The notes under the pieces were generated by a model. The model was not told the origin of the DNA. It did not search any database and was given only the letters and a program-made list of their open reading frames with translations. DNA of 64,000 nucleotides from Montifringilla adamsi (Eukaryota > Chordata > Aves > Passeriformes > Passeridae), in the NCBI GenBank assembly GCA_017590115.1, contig JAGGNK010010225.1, positions 4,526,001 to 4,590,000 of the forward strand, written 5' to 3'. The translations under genes were made by a program, and so were the position numbers. Shown piece by piece: positions 1 through 12,800 of this stretch. The first letter of the stretch is position 1. Each line of letters begins with the position of its first letter.

Positions 1-3000
1 CCTGTTCCCTGCCCTGGGCTTTGCCCACGACCAGTCCCTGAGCAAAAGTGCTGGAGGCTCTGAGACCCCCCAAAGCCAGGGCACAGCTGCGCTGCACCTG
101 AACACCTCTGTCCCAAATTGGTATTTGTGAACAAGTGAAGTACTTAAATCAACTCAGATGATGTTACATTCACTTCTCATGCAAGAACCTAGAAATCCTC
201 TTGGTATCAGTCACCAGCTGGCAGAGGAGTGATTCTGGAACAGGAATGGAAGATGAAGGAACTCTCACAGGAGATGAGAAGCACACCTCTATATGATGTG
301 CTGCTGTGTCATCAGCCAGCCTGGCAGAGAGGACCAGCAGAGTGGTTTAATGGCCACTTCAGGAATTACCTCAAGCTGCATTCAGATTAAAAAATAAATA
401 AAATCACAGGATTCAAGAGACTTTTTGTGTTTTTTAACTGTATTGGTGAGGTGGGGATTTTTTTTGTTGTTTTTTTTTTGGGGGGGGGGGGGTTGTGTTC
501 TGGTTTTGGGGAAGCAGTAATTGAACAATTTCTTCCACTGCTTCTATCTTACAGGCACAAATGGCTTTCTATAATCAAAGCACCCACTGAAGAAAATCTG
601 TGTTAAATCAAACCGTGCTTTTTGTCTCCAGTTGGTACAACACTGGTCAACCTCTTTGATTGTTCCACACCTCTGCTATGCATCTTGAAAAGAAGACTGA
701 TCCTTCTTTCTTTATGAGAAAAGATACTGGATGTCCATTAGCTGAACATCCAGCACAGTGACATGAACTTTTACTGCTATTTCCTAAAAGTACCAGTACA
801 AAAATACACCGAAGGCTCACTCATACAACTACTCTGTCTCTGAAAGTCTTTTTAAAATTGAGGGTGGAGGGTTGAGTGCATTTAAGTGCTTCACTAGATA
901 AGGCTGTAAAAGACAAAGACATCCTTAATTTGTCATTTTATTGTTCAAAGATCCTTGCTAAAAATACAATGTGAGCCTAGAGAAAAATATTATGGTTCAA
1001 TGGAAAGAGATCGTCCAAACCATTAAAAGAAACTAAGCGGTGCTAAAAAAATCTCTTTGTTGCAAGACATTTCTCTGCTTTTTTTCTTAGGGGATGCACT
1101 TAGAGGGTAAAATGTAAGTCACTGAAAGTGCATAAAACGGAAATCCTTCCAAACTACAGATGGACTCTAACATCATGTCCTTAGCGGTGAAGATCCAGAG
1201 CACTCTGAGAATTTATAAATACTCATTCAAGCTTTAACCTATTAAACCTATACAAGTGTAGCCTGTATGTGTATATTTAACTTACATAGTTTTGTAATAT
1301 TCAGTTTATATATGGCATAAGCAGGGGAAAGAAAAATCACCTTGTCCAAGGGGAACAGAAAGTATATTATATACTTTGTGTCTAGGATTCTTTAACACAG
1401 ACTTGCTGGATTATATTTCCATCTCTCTTAACAAAAGTATTTGAGGAAGATTCAAGGCTCAAACAGAACACTAAAAGAAAGTGGGGTCAGTTATATAAGG
1501 GCTAGCACCAGTTTGTTAAAAGTTTTTTTCCTACCCACTCCCAAATAAAGGGACAAAGAAGTGAACATTGTGGGAATGTGTTTCTAAACCACATGATATC
1601 CTTATCAGATTGTCATGTACAAGGGAGGTTCTCACACAGGGACCCCATGCTGGTGAGCTGACCTGTCACATGATGCAAGTTCTACACTCCTATTCAGATT
1701 ACTAAAATGAGCTGAAGAAAGCTAGATTTCCCCTCCTCCCTCCCCCCCCCCAAATAAGCAAAATGCACAGTGACCGAAGTCATATTAATTCGCTGCCACT
1801 GGGAAAGCAATCCTGAGCAGCTGCAAATAAGTGAGTATATGAGGAAGATAATCTAGCTATTAAAATCTATACCACAATTAATATCTGCTGAGCAGACATT
1901 ATTGCAGAGAAGCAAACAGAGAATCAGAGAAACCTGCGAGTCAGACAAAATACAAGGAAAAAACTCAGTTGATTTGTAAAATTATGGAAAGAGAGTAATA
2001 TATTTTTATAAGCAAGTCCTGCTTTGTCATATAAGTGTCTCTGTTTTCACTGTTGATGTCGTGAACACTGTCATTGAATTACTTTTTCATGTTTGGGGGA
2101 AGTGGAACAGTCCTGTAAACATTTTTAATATTAAATGAAGGTTTTAAATAGTATTTGATCATTCAAATATATGGCCTGCTTTAAAAAGTGCTGAGGGAGC
2201 TCCTAGATGCTCAGCATATTTGGAAATGAAGCCATGAAATGTGAATTTAGGATGCTAACTCTAGGCTACTGTTTCTGACATTCTTAACTTTTGAAACACA
2301 TTTGCTCATGCAACGACAAATTAATTAAATCCCAGACCTTAGATTATTTTCAAAAAGACCATTTAAAATCCATGGTTTTGGATGCAAGTTGTTTACAGAT
2401 TATAATTAGGAGGAACAGCTAAGATTACTGTGACCAAAAAACTGCGCAGAATCATTTCCACATTATATCAGTTGGTTTCTTTTATAACTGGAATATGGTT
2501 CTCATAAAAAGGTGGCAGCAGTAAGACATTACTCCTCATCTGCCTGCTAGAAAATCCAGTTTTGCTACCCTCCTGTCTATATTTTTCCTGAAGCACAGAT
2601 AAAATTATTATTCTGTTAATTTGGAATAGTTTTGAGCATTTTGCGGCTTGTTGTATTTTCATGGTTCCGTTTGGTTTGAAAGGGCTTGGATTTCAGCAAG
2701 AAGTGGCATGGGTCACAGTGCATGGGGACAGACTTCATGCACATGAGCAAAGGTCAAAATCAATCATAGCTTTGTATTTCCAGGCCTATTACTTTTGGCA
2801 GTTTACCCTGCCAGAAGGGGCTAAAATATTTGCCTCCCAAAAGGAGTAAACATCAATGGGGAGCAGGAATATAATCAGCTTCTCAACCACTCGGCAATGA
2901 GAACTGAGGGTAAAGGATTCCCCTCCTCGCTGCAGCCACCAAGCCATCTAAATGTTAGATGCAACATTTTCAGCAAAAAGTTGAAAGATTTCACAGCACA

Positions 3001-3340
3001 GTGACTTGAAAAGGACAATAGGCCTATTTAGGCAATTATATTATGCAGGCTTTGTTATTAGGCAGCCCTGCTCAGCCCCAGAAAGTCTGGATAATCAAAA
3101 GTGTCCAAGTACAGGAAGGGGAAAAGTACAACCCCACCCTCCCGCACAGCCGCTGCCAGGACCTCTGGATTTGAAGGGTAAAGTCTATTTACCGAAGTTC
3201 CTTGGCCATTTTATACATCAACTGATATCCTTCCTCATGGGGCTGTGTGCTACAGCCTAGCAAAGCTCTGGAAAGCCCTCTGAAACCACAACTAATTTGG
3301 CCCCAGCCGCCCGCCCCTGTAAATTCAGTGCTCAGAAGCT
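1..3340 (-). other. RARB: RARB first intron, distal part
   Basis: AT-rich intron with no recognisable exon; the B/DNA-binding-domain exon continuing at SIETQ was looked for and not seen. It contains a T9/G13 homopolymer junction at 471-492. The stretch 1780-2060 is free of obvious repeats and may be regulatory, but no motif supports this firmly. Confidence 0.8.
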
Positions 3341-3359
3341 GCTGCCAGCCCCCCAGGCA

Positions 3360-3740
3360 GGAGAGGGATGTTCCCCCCCGGCTCGCACGCATACCAGGGC
3401 CGGTCCCCACGGCCAAACAGATCTGGAAACTCATCACAGCTGTGCTCTGCTTTTGAGGTCTCAATAGGACGGGGCATAGCGTGGCCGACCGCGGCAGACA
3501 GCAGTCCTTCCGAGCACAATGTCCCTTTCACAGCCCCGCTCCCAAATCTAAATGCTGGCTGTGTAACACAGCCGCACTTCATCGGCTGCGTAAAGGGCGG
3601 TATATAAATTAGACCTGAGCAAAACCAGTCACTTGGCGTGTTTCGGGGAGGTGGGACCGTAATCCGCCGAGCAGGGCGCCTCGCTCCCCCGAGCAAAGCC
3701 CCTCGGCTTGGCCGGGCTGCGGGGCTGGCGTGACGCACAC
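3360..3740. promoter_or_regulatory. CpG-rich block inside RARB intron 1 with TATA-like box
   Basis: About 380 bases with roughly 25-30 CpGs stand out in an AT-rich intron, 4.5 kb downstream of the beta2 exon. GGGCGG at 3595-3600 directly precedes TATATAAA at 3601-3608, and TGACGCA occurs near 3731. ORFs here run on both strands without known homology. It may be an intronic enhancer or a minor promoter, possibly antisense to RARB. There is no transcript evidence. Confidence 0.5.
3557..3573. repeat. 17-bp perfect inverted repeat in the intronic CpG block
   Basis: Arms GGCTGTGT and ACACAGCC flank a single A. It is symmetric enough for a dimeric factor, lies about 28 bases before the TATA-like box, and its function is unknown. 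Confidence 0.7.
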
Positions 3741-4456
3741 ATGGTTAACAAAAACCGCTCAGCAGTAAGTAGGGATTTAACTGGATGTGAGGATGACTAA
3801 CTTCGCTGTCTGAAACACTATCTCCCTCTTTCAACTCCTTAACTTCACCGTAACCCTCTTCAAGGCATCGCCTCAGAAGCCTGGCTTTGTTCTGACAAGT
3901 TGCACCTTTGCTGCACAGACTCATTAGGCAAGCAGGGAGTGACCCAAAGATACATTGCTTTTCCTCCAAGCTTATCCCACCCTGGCTTCACCAGCGAAAG
4001 CCTCTCATCATTTTTGTCTGCAGGAGTTTTTGACAGTGGTGCGTGTCCATTAGGGTTTTCCTGTGCCAGCAGCCGAATCAGACTAACTGCATCACAGTCC
4101 ACGTAGAGAATAGTTTTCCCCTTTCAGTTATTTTGGAAGAAAAATATCCCCACACAATTTTTTTTAAATGAAGTGGATCAGAAACAAACATTTTTTTCAT
4201 TACATATTTCAGAGCATTAAGCTAGACATATAAAAATTTAAACAAAGACTCTATCCCTAAGCAAATCAGTCCTAGCCATTTAGCTGTAAAGTTTATAGAT
4301 GAACTTCAAAGAAAATAACCTGGTTCAAACAGATCTTGCCTTCTGGGCACTAGCAAACACACCTGCAGCAATTTGATACTTGGGAATGTAGATTACAAAT
4401 CCTTCACTTCAAAATGTTTGTTTTTTAATTCAGAAAGATGAAAGAAAATAGTGAGC

Positions 4457-4481
4457 TTTTTTTTTTTTTTTTTTTTTTTTT
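4457..4481. repeat. Poly-T tract (25 bases)
   Basis: Uninterrupted T run in the RARB intron, which reads as poly-A in the transcript. Confidence 0.95.
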
Positions 4482-4662
4482 GGAACACAGATGTTTCCAG
4501 TGCTTGCAGGGAATGGGAACCTAACCCAAACATCGCAATAATCCAGAATTTTGAAGGAAAACGCATGCTTTTGGGAGTCCCATCTTCAGGAACTTTCTGA
4601 AAGTTAATACCCGCTAGCTCCTCTCCAGGCAAACACTTCCTACCAAACTGAAATAAGAACTG

Positions 4663-4687
4663 TATATATATATATATATATATATAT
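4663..4687. repeat. (TA)n microsatellite
   Basis: About twelve TA units in the RARB intron. Confidence 0.95.
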
Positions 4688-7600
4688 GTGTGAGCCTCTA
4701 CATCCCAGCGTGTTCTGCTGCCATGTCCATAACTTTTGACTTCATCATAATTTTTTACACTTCTAACTCTATGGAAATGCAGTAGGCAGTAGTCATCCAC
4801 TTGATATAATTAGCTGAAACACTACATAATGCCAAACAAACTTACTCTTGCTCATTTGTTGTTTTTTTTTTTGCCTGTTTAATTAATGGAGACTAATGAA
4901 GACTTTTTTAAATAGGCTTTTCCAAGGTCAGATCTCCATTCTTTGCAGGTTCTCTCTCAGGATCTGTCCTGTACCCACTTCCACAATATTTAGTTAGCTC
5001 ATGTTTCACCAAAAGTTATTGGTTTTCTCTCAGTATTTTCTGCCACTGCACTATGAGGGAGCAGAATATTCTAATTTACTTAAGAAACTATAAATTACTC
5101 ATTCTTGCAATCTTAATTCTTTTGTCCTCTTAAGAACTATCCTCGTCTAATTTAATTATACCAACCTGATTTTTATCTTACGACAAAAGGCGTGAGAACG
5201 AATTACGATAAAAAGTGCAGTTGGTTCTAGTCTCATTTCTGAGTCTACGATTTTGTTTGCAAACAAATAATCTTATTTTAAATCTACAACAATATAACTA
5301 GAATCACATAAAGCATAAACTCATATAAGTGCAAAGTCAGGGGGGTTTTTTGTATTCTTGTAACACACCGTGCAATACGCAGTGGCTAACAGTTGCGTTG
5401 CAAACCCAGGGCGGGTTTTTCCTCCCACAGGGGAGAGAAAAAAAATACCACACAAGTTAAGGTCATGTTAGGGTTGTGTCTTATCCTCTATTTTTACTTT
5501 GCAGACCCTCATGGACTAGAAAATTCATGAATCTGCAAGAGTGCACTAGCTTAGTGAATTGTAACAGGATTAATGTACGGAAGATGTGCTGAAGTTGGAG
5601 ACCTACAGCATTCTGCCCTAAACCCTGCAATGGCCAATTCTGCCAGCATTTCAGCTGAAACCCTGATGCTGTCTGGGATTGTTACTGGCCTGCTCTGAGT
5701 TTGCACTACCCGTGTACTATTCCCTCAACAACCATTTACCTTCTACTCTACAATCACATCTCTGTCAAAGCAATATTTCTAAGGCCTAAGGCAATGGCTG
5801 CAGGTGTACTGGCTTGGATTTATTTTTTTTGCAGAGCCAAAAATTAAACAACAAATTAGACCAAAAAAACCCTATCACACTTCTAACAATTACCAAATTT
5901 GATTATTATTACATTACATCAAATCACAGAGGTCTTCATAAAAATGGAGAATGAGGAAATGCTAAAGTTAGAATTGAACATGGCTATCTTTGTATTTATA
6001 AGCACTGGAGCAACCTTTAAACTATTAAAAGCTTTCTGGACCACAAAATTTCTAGTTCTGTCACATTTTCACAAGATGCAAGACAAAAATCTTAACCTTT
6101 GCGAGAATTTTAGTATTTCATAATCCATTTATATATTTACTCATGCATAAACTGCTTACACTTTCTTCAAAACTGAAAACAAAATTTGCTCTAAGGTTTC
6201 AAACAGAAATCCTAATTTGGACTCCAACTAAATTGTTTTTCCACATTTCTATACCATTAACTTTCACAGTTCAAATTATAGCCACTGTACTATGATTCAT
6301 GTTTCGACTCGATTTCAAATTCCCATGAAGTGAAGATTAATCCTACTGCTTACGAAGTTACAAGACTGGATTCCTGAATGCATTTTCCTATATTTTTATT
6401 TACTCCTGTTAATATGAGTTTCTTTGATTAGCTAAACTTTCCTGTTATCAACACTTGTCTCTTATCACAGGCCCTAGGCAAATGACATATTTACCACTCA
6501 TTCCATTCTGATAAGGGTAATCCTGTGTTTAACTTGCCCAAGAACAAACACCATATATTTTGTTTTTAAGAATCCTGCTTCTAGGTATTAACAACATACA
6601 AGAGAAAGAGCAGGACATTTTAAAGCCAGGAGTTATTTAAAGAATATTTTGCAAGTGTAAGCTTTTAACAACAGTATATATGCCTTCTACTCCAGGAAAG
6701 TTTATTTAATTCCAAGTTTCCGCAATATCACCAATGAAGTTATACTAAAGTTTAAACCATGAAAGGAGGAAAACGCTTTTTAATAAAACATCTGGTTTGG
6801 ATTTTTGTTTTTGCTAACTGAAGCTCTCCTATAGCTAGTAACACTATTTTGCAGTAAAAGCTTTGTTTCATATTTTGCTTGAAGCATTTTGAAAACAGTG
6901 GGAAAAAAATAAATATCCCATGCTGAACTTTGCAGTCTCCTTTTAATTGTAAAAACATCAAAACATTTGCAGTGTTGTAGGCCGCTAGTCACTGATTTTT
7001 ACAATTCTGTTTTCATTACTCAACCCACACAAATGTCATATGGTGTCTGAAAACTTTTGAGCCGAGTAAAACACACTATTTCACCAAACACTCTTAAATT
7101 TATTTTTCAATTACCTACTCCACCCCTTTGAAATGTCGAAGGGAGAACTCTTCTAATTCCTAGTTAACTTTTTAACATACCGCAAAACAGAAATTTCCAA
7201 CAGCATTATACAGTTAATGGTGTACTGAAGTGTTCGAGAGCGTGCTAAAAACATTTTGATAGATAGCCAAGTCATTTATCTAAATCACTGTCAGAGCAGC
7301 GAAGCATCCTGCAAGCTTTTAAGCATAGTATAAGGTGATGTTTTCTGGCACTTTTTGTCATTTCTCAAACTTGAAACTGGGGTGTTAAATACTGCTATTG
7401 TTTATCATCTATATATTTCAGCAACAAATCAAGACCCTATAACATAGTAACACATTTTCAGAAGTGTCCCACCACTAACTCTCACTCCTCTGTTAACAGT
7501 GCATCGCTGTCTGAATCTCAAGGTATAGAAATAATTGATGGTTAAACTCAAAGGGTGTTCACAGTAAGTAGTTTTCTAGCAAAACAGCAACTTCTTAGAG

Positions 7601-8084
7601 CAACAAAGTGAAGAAGGAAGGTGGCAGCAAGGTCAGTACAAAGAAATATTGCCTTTTCTTCGGAAACTTATAACTACTGTCTGATTTTTGGAACGACAAC
7701 CTACCCACTGCAATTACACATCTTTGCAAGAACTGTAGAGATCAACATTTTAATTGCTTGGCTGCTCTGCTAAATGCACTTCAAGACAACATGTATCCTG
7801 ATTAGCAAATGTGCTACAAAATGTAAATTTGTCTTTCACCGGTTGGAGTTTTGCAAGTATTTGCTGTATTACATTACGATTTTATGTGTTCCTGTTTGGC
7901 TCCACAACTGTTGTTAGGATCAATATGCCACATGAGAAGGGATAAACAGAAAGAAGTCCGGTGCTTCTTTCCTCTTTCCTCTCTTGCCAAAAGGAGAAAA
8001 AAATAGCTTGCAAACCACATTTTGCACAAAAACTCACCCCACCCCTCATTACCTCTGCACTTAATTACCGGTCTTTCTTTTTTA

Positions 8085-8375
<291 letters not shown>

Positions 8376-8400
<25 letters not shown>

Positions 8401-8531
8401 AAAAGTACACCCAACTCCATCAAACTCTGCCCCTTTTTTGGCACGTAGGCTGTTGGTCTTTTTCCCAGACCAGAATCATGAATTATGACAGACAACACAG
8501 CTAAAAGCCTGTAATTGATCCAAATGATCAT
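8376..8531 (-). other. uORF c, 51 codons, in RARB beta2 leader
   Basis: ATG at 8531 directly abuts the stop of uORF b and opens a 51-codon frame beginning MIIWINYRLL and ending at TAG 8378-8376. It is the longest of the five uORFs. The ATG at 8420 inside it overlaps the stop of uORF d as TGATG. Confidence 0.7.
8420..8479 (-). other. uORF d, 19 codons, in RARB beta2 leader
   Basis: ATG at 8479 shares bases with the stop of uORF a (ATGA). The frame begins MILVWEKDQQ and closes with TGA at 8422-8420, overlapping a further ATG. It lies within uORF c in a different frame. Confidence 0.7.
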
Positions 8532-8607
8532 TTACCATTTTCCAGGCTGCCCAGCCAATCCAGCAAGATGGGGGGATGCGAGCCGCATTCCAAGTTTTAG
8601 CTACCAT
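8476..8607 (-). other. uORF a, 43 codons, in RARB beta2 leader
   Basis: ATG at 8607 (context TTGATGG, with G at +4) opens a 43-codon frame beginning MVAKTWNAAR and ending at TGA 8478-8476. An internal in-frame ATG is present. Its stop overlaps the start of uORF d as ATGA. It is probably regulatory rather than a stable peptide; mammalian RAR-beta2 leaders are known to carry several uORFs that alter translation. Confidence 0.75.
8532..8588 (-). other. uORF b, 18 codons, in RARB beta2 leader
   Basis: ATG at 8588 opens an 18-codon frame beginning MRLASPHLAG and closing at TAA 8534-8532. The next base is the A of the uORF c start, giving TAAATG. It lies wholly inside uORF a in another frame. Confidence 0.7.
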
Positions 8608-8823
8608 CAATTTCCCCCCAAAATTTCTTGAGAGTCAGTCCAGCTCCTGAGGCGCTCGCCGGGTGTGTGCTGCGTCCCACGCCGTGCCAATCGCCCACCT
8701 CCCCGGGATAAAACAGCTCCGGTGGAGGCTCGGGATCCCCCTCGGCCGTGAATAGATGCTTCTGCCTCTGAACAGCTCACTTCCTACTACTTGTGTCACA
8801 GGGAATGAAAGATTGAATTGCCT

Positions 8824-8829
8824 AATATA
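8824..8829 (-). promoter_or_regulatory. RARB: TATA-like box of RARB P2
   Basis: The - strand reads CATATATTAGG just downstream of the beta-RARE, matching the position and sequence of the TATA element of the mammalian RARB2 promoter. It is about 25-30 bases upstream of the inferred start near 8799. Confidence 0.85.
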
Positions 8830-8835
8830 TGCGAG

Positions 8836-8852
8836 TGAACTTTCCGTGAACC
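8836..8852 (-). promoter_or_regulatory. RARB: Beta-RARE: canonical DR5 retinoic acid response element of RARB P2
   Basis: On the - strand the site reads GGTTCA CGGAA AGTTCA, two receptor half-sites separated by five bases. The mammalian beta-RARE is GGTTCA CCGAA AGTTCA, so only one spacer base differs. RAR-RXR heterodimers bind this element and drive the autoinduction of RARB by retinoic acid. It lies just upstream of the TATA-like box, at about -37 to -53, as in mammals. Confidence 0.96.
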
Positions 8853-8865
8853 CTTCCCAGGCTGC

Positions 8866-8882
8866 TAACCTTCAAATGACCC
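8866..8882 (-). promoter_or_regulatory. RARB: Second DR5-like element in RARB P2
   Basis: The - strand reads GGGTCA TTTGA AGGTTA: one perfect and one degenerate half-site at five-base spacing, 13 bases upstream of the beta-RARE. The layout suggests an auxiliary receptor site. Binding is inferred from sequence only. Confidence 0.6.
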
Positions 8883-8890
8883 AAGCGGTC

Positions 8891-8898
8891 TGACATCA
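8891..8898 (-). promoter_or_regulatory. RARB: CRE-related motif in RARB P2
   Basis: The - strand reads TGATGTCA, one base from the TGACGTCA CRE consensus, at about -95 from the inferred start. A CRE-related motif at this distance is a known part of the mammalian RARB2 promoter, where CREB/ATF-class factors act. Confidence 0.75.
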
Positions 8899-9234
8899 CC
8901 AGCTCCCAGGATTCTCACACGCCTTCACAACTCCCAGCAGCCCTGCAAAAAAGCCAGGCAGGCGGGCGGGCAGGCAAAGGCGAGCCCCAGCCCTGCCGGA
9001 GTCGCCCCGCGGCCGCCGAGCGGGCGGGTGCGGACGGGGAGCGCAACTTACAAAAAGATCCAAAATAATAAAGTAATTTAAAAATAAAATTAAAAAAAAA
9101 AAAAAGCCAAACACAGCAACGAGGAGGAGGGGAAGGGGGTGGGAAGTAAAAAAGCGGCGTTTTCAGCGGTTGCAGGGAATGGAGAATTTGAAAATTCCAG
9201 CCCAATATGCTGAAAGTTCTGTGCCCCCCTCCCT

Positions 9235-9256
9235 CACACACACACACACACACACA
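9235..9256. repeat. (CA)n microsatellite upstream of RARB P2
   Basis: Eleven CA units lie about 440 bases upstream of the inferred start. It is a simple, potentially length-polymorphic repeat. Confidence 0.95.
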
Positions 9257-9830
9257 TTCCTTTCCTCCCCGGAGAGGCCGCGATCGAGGCGCAGGCGCTG
9301 CCGCTGTTCCAGAGCCAGGGGCACGGGCTTCGCCCCAGCTGCTGGGCTGGCGGGCTGGGCTTGGGAGCAGCCTTATCCCGGCGCTGCCCCGGCACACGCC
9401 AGCGGGGATCCCGCTCAATACCACTCGCAGGGAGACTGCGGCCGGTGCCAGCCCCGCTGCCAGCGGGGAATCGCAGGGGCCTGTCCCTCCTGGGCGGGGG
9501 GCGGTCAGGCCCCATCTCTCCGCACCATCCATCCCTCACCCCGGCTCCCAAGCCACCCAGCGCTCCCTGGCTTCCCCGATGGGTCAGATTTGGCATTGCC
9601 CGGGTGGGTCTGTCCCCACGATTGAGCCCAGGGCAGGAAGCAGCCACGTATCTCATCTTCTCCCTCCTGAGCCCCGCCGCCGCCGGGTCCTGCCTGTCTC
9701 TGATTAGCAGAGAGGGGCTGGGGCCGCTCGGGTAGCCCCGGAGGGGCTGTATCGGCTTTCAGAGGGCTAATGAGCCCCAGCTCCCCGGGAGGGGAGAAAG
9801 GCCACGAGCTAATCCACGGGGAACTGGACC

Positions 9831-12800
9831 CAGCCCATGGTGCTGAGCGGGGAGACCTCCCTGGGGCAGGCGGCCCCGGCCAAGCCCTCACAGCCGCTCC
9901 GAAGGCAAGAGGCTGCTCCCAGCCACTACCGTCTGTGCTAAACCACGCCGCCGACAGCCCTCCCTCATGGCCGGTCTAGGTGTCAAAGGCTTCCCAGGGC
10001 TGTGGCCACGATGCCGCAGCCAGAACTGTGCGGGCCCACCACTCGTGTGAAGCCAGCAGAGATCTCGCTGCTTTTTAGGTAGGTGACTACCTTCTCCAAA
10101 ATCTTGCTCACCGAGAAAGACTCCATGGAGGCTTCTACCAGTTCTTATTCCTATGGACAATTTAAAAATTAAAAACAACAGCCTGGAAACACTCCCTCCA
10201 CCCCAGTGGGAAGGACATGAGCTCAATAGCCACATGCATGCTTTAATTTTAAATGAATAAGCCAAGCCACCTCAGCCCCAGCAGTGAGCATCATCCAGGA
10301 GCAAGGCACACAGGAGCCTTGCTTCCCTGCTCCAAAGCAAGCTCAGGTGCAGAAACTAGAAAATAAACACTTGATTTCTTGCAAAGCCCTAGATAGGAGT
10401 CGGGCAGAGAGGGGCACACTGAGCAGGCATGGCACACCACTGGCGACCGTAAAGAAATGCTGGAGAGAGACTCACCCTGGGACCTGCGCAGCCACTTTAA
10501 TGGATGTGGTGTCCCCTCTCCACAAAAAGTCCTTTGATGAACCGAAAGCTCTCTGACAATGCCTGCAGATTGTATTAACAAAACTTTTCACACAGATTCA
10601 AGAATTTACAAAAAAACCCCAAACCACAAAACAAATCCCCCACACAGCACAAGCACTTGTTCCCTGAAACTGATATACCCACATTGAAAACCAGCGGCCA
10701 GCAAAAAGACCTGCTGCAATCTGGAAGCGAATCCTTTTGAAGAGATTAAAACAAAAGCTTTCCATAGCCTCCTTCCCCCCCCTCAACGGGAGAGATGTAG
10801 TTGTCCCAGGCAGCCTCTCTTTCCCTCTTCCCTGCAGGCAGAAGAGTTACAAATGCTGGAGTTTAACAGCGTCTTTTTAAAGGACTTTTTAAGGACTTTC
10901 TCAGCCCTTTGGGGTGTCCTCCCCCAGCCTGAACTCCTGCAGTTGAAGAAGCCCCTGACACTCTCTAATCTAAAATTTATGCACAGCATACGCTTACTGA
11001 AAAAGCCATCCTTCAGGGAAGGCTTGTTTAAACTATTCAGCACAGCAAAACAGTGTTTGTTGCATTAAAATAGCCAAGTGGAAAAGTGGCTAAACTTTTT
11101 TTTTTTTTTTTTTTTTTTTAAATCTTGGCTGGCTACATTGCTACAGTTTTGTTTGGAATAGCAAAGCTAAATTAACAGACAGTTATTTTCTAACCAGACG
11201 ACACAGGATGCACGAGAAATTTGGAATACGTAATGTATCACCACAAAAATAACTGGAAAGGATGACACAAAACACAGTATGTTTTTTTCAGTCTCCAATT
11301 TAGGGAGAAAACAGCTTTTTCTGTGGACCAGAGTTCTTGGAACAGTTTAAGCTTATGCCAAGAAAAACATGTTGCATTTGTGAGTTAAAAGTAAACAGAA
11401 TCAGACAAACAGAAATACAGTTATGTTTATCCCATTAGCAGTCTTATAATACCCTATTCAAAAATAATATCTGTCGGTTGTACCTCAAAATGTAGAGTGG
11501 CAACTTCTGAAAGTAAATGTTGGGAAGTGGCACTTAAGTGTGTCTGAATTGGAAAAAGACTGCTTTTTCTCACTGTATCAAAATGAGCCAGGTAGCTCAT
11601 CATGCTGTGTTACAAATAATAGTTGCACTAATGCTTATATTTATTACTAAATGCACACATAATTTTAAAAATCCTCAAATAGCCTAATGGTTTGCTCACA
11701 CTTTGGAATAGCACAACAACAACTCAAACTTGTTTTTCTTCAACAGAGTATCAGGAAAAGTTACATTCATAAAATGGGGAGCATTTTCTAATTTAGATCA
11801 GAACTAATCATAATTATTGTGCTAGCTAATAGTCCTCTAGTTCAAATGCAATGAAAGCTTAAGTATTGCCACATATTTTAAACCCCTACCCAGCACCCAT
11901 AGAAGTGCAAGGAGGCAACAACTCTCCAATATCTTTGACTTTATCCATGCAAAGAAATTGTGGTTTCACAACAGTGCTTTGATCTGTTTTCTCTCAGACT
12001 GTGATAGCAGAAACTTTACAATAAACATATTCTTAGCTATAAATGAAATAAAAAGCACAAGTTCAAGTCAGAAATCTATTTCCTCTGGTGTTACTGTATA
12101 TTTGTCAGTGTGACATAGCACATTTGAAACCCATAATCATAAAACAAAAATTTACAGCCAAGGTTTAGGGTCTACATCTGTTTCTCTGGTTTTTGTACTG
12201 CAATTACCCACTGGACAATTCAGAAAGCAGCACTATGAATCATGTACTGCACACATGGTAGTGCTGGTCACTTTTTTGTTAGTACAAGAGGCTGAGGATG
12301 CCATAATGTGCTTCACTGAGAGAGAGCATTAACTAGAATTAGGATGAGTGCACCAGGCTCTCTAATAAAAATGACTTTACTAGAAGCAACAGAGCACTTC
12401 TGGAACATTACAGGCATATTTATAGCATGGAAAAATTAAGAAGTGCATGCAGAAATTCTCCCCAACTAAGTACCTCGGGGGAAGCAGACTTTTTTTTTTT
12501 CTTTTGCATGCATTTTACTATTAATCAAATGTAGCACTCTCTTGAAACAGTTTTGACAGCAGAGTAAATGGTTACTAGTGAATGATGTGTGTGTTTAAGC
12601 AGTGAAAGCAGAGACAAAGTGATGTTTTCTTCTACTCCCTAGGCAAGAGCTGACACTAAGCTTGCTGCCTCAGCTTTGATACTCACAGATTCCTTTGTGT
12701 CAGTTGCTGGGAGAATCATTGGCAGTTCACTAACCCTGCCTCACACACAGGGGCTTTGATTTTTACCTCTTCATTGACGATAGATGTTAATATGAAACAG

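Larger units (their letters stand above)
8640..9830. promoter_or_regulatory. RARB: CpG island over the RARB P2 promoter and its upstream flank
   Basis: GC- and CpG-rich sequence surrounds the P2 promoter, with the densest stretches at 8640-8750, 8950-9050 and 9270-9800. An AT-rich gap with an A run sits at 9058-9110. Long ORFs run through the island in several overlapping frames on both strands, as expected from low stop-codon frequency; none resembles a known protein. Promoter methylation of RARB2 is well known in mammals, so this is the equivalent target region. Confidence 0.8.

Noticed and set aside
3325..3738. 137-codon ORF on the - strand in the intronic CpG block
   Set aside because: Composition-driven opening in a CpG-rich block, no homology recognised, and competing ORFs on the other strand.
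4393..4800. 135-codon ORF on the - strand
   Set aside because: It translates the TA repeat as IYIYIY and the T run as poly-lysine.
8915..9891. Several long overlapping ORFs on both strands in the CpG island
   Set aside because: They run through GC-rich sequence with few stops and are proline/arginine/glycine-rich in every frame, with no known domain; the (CA)n repeat is translated in some.
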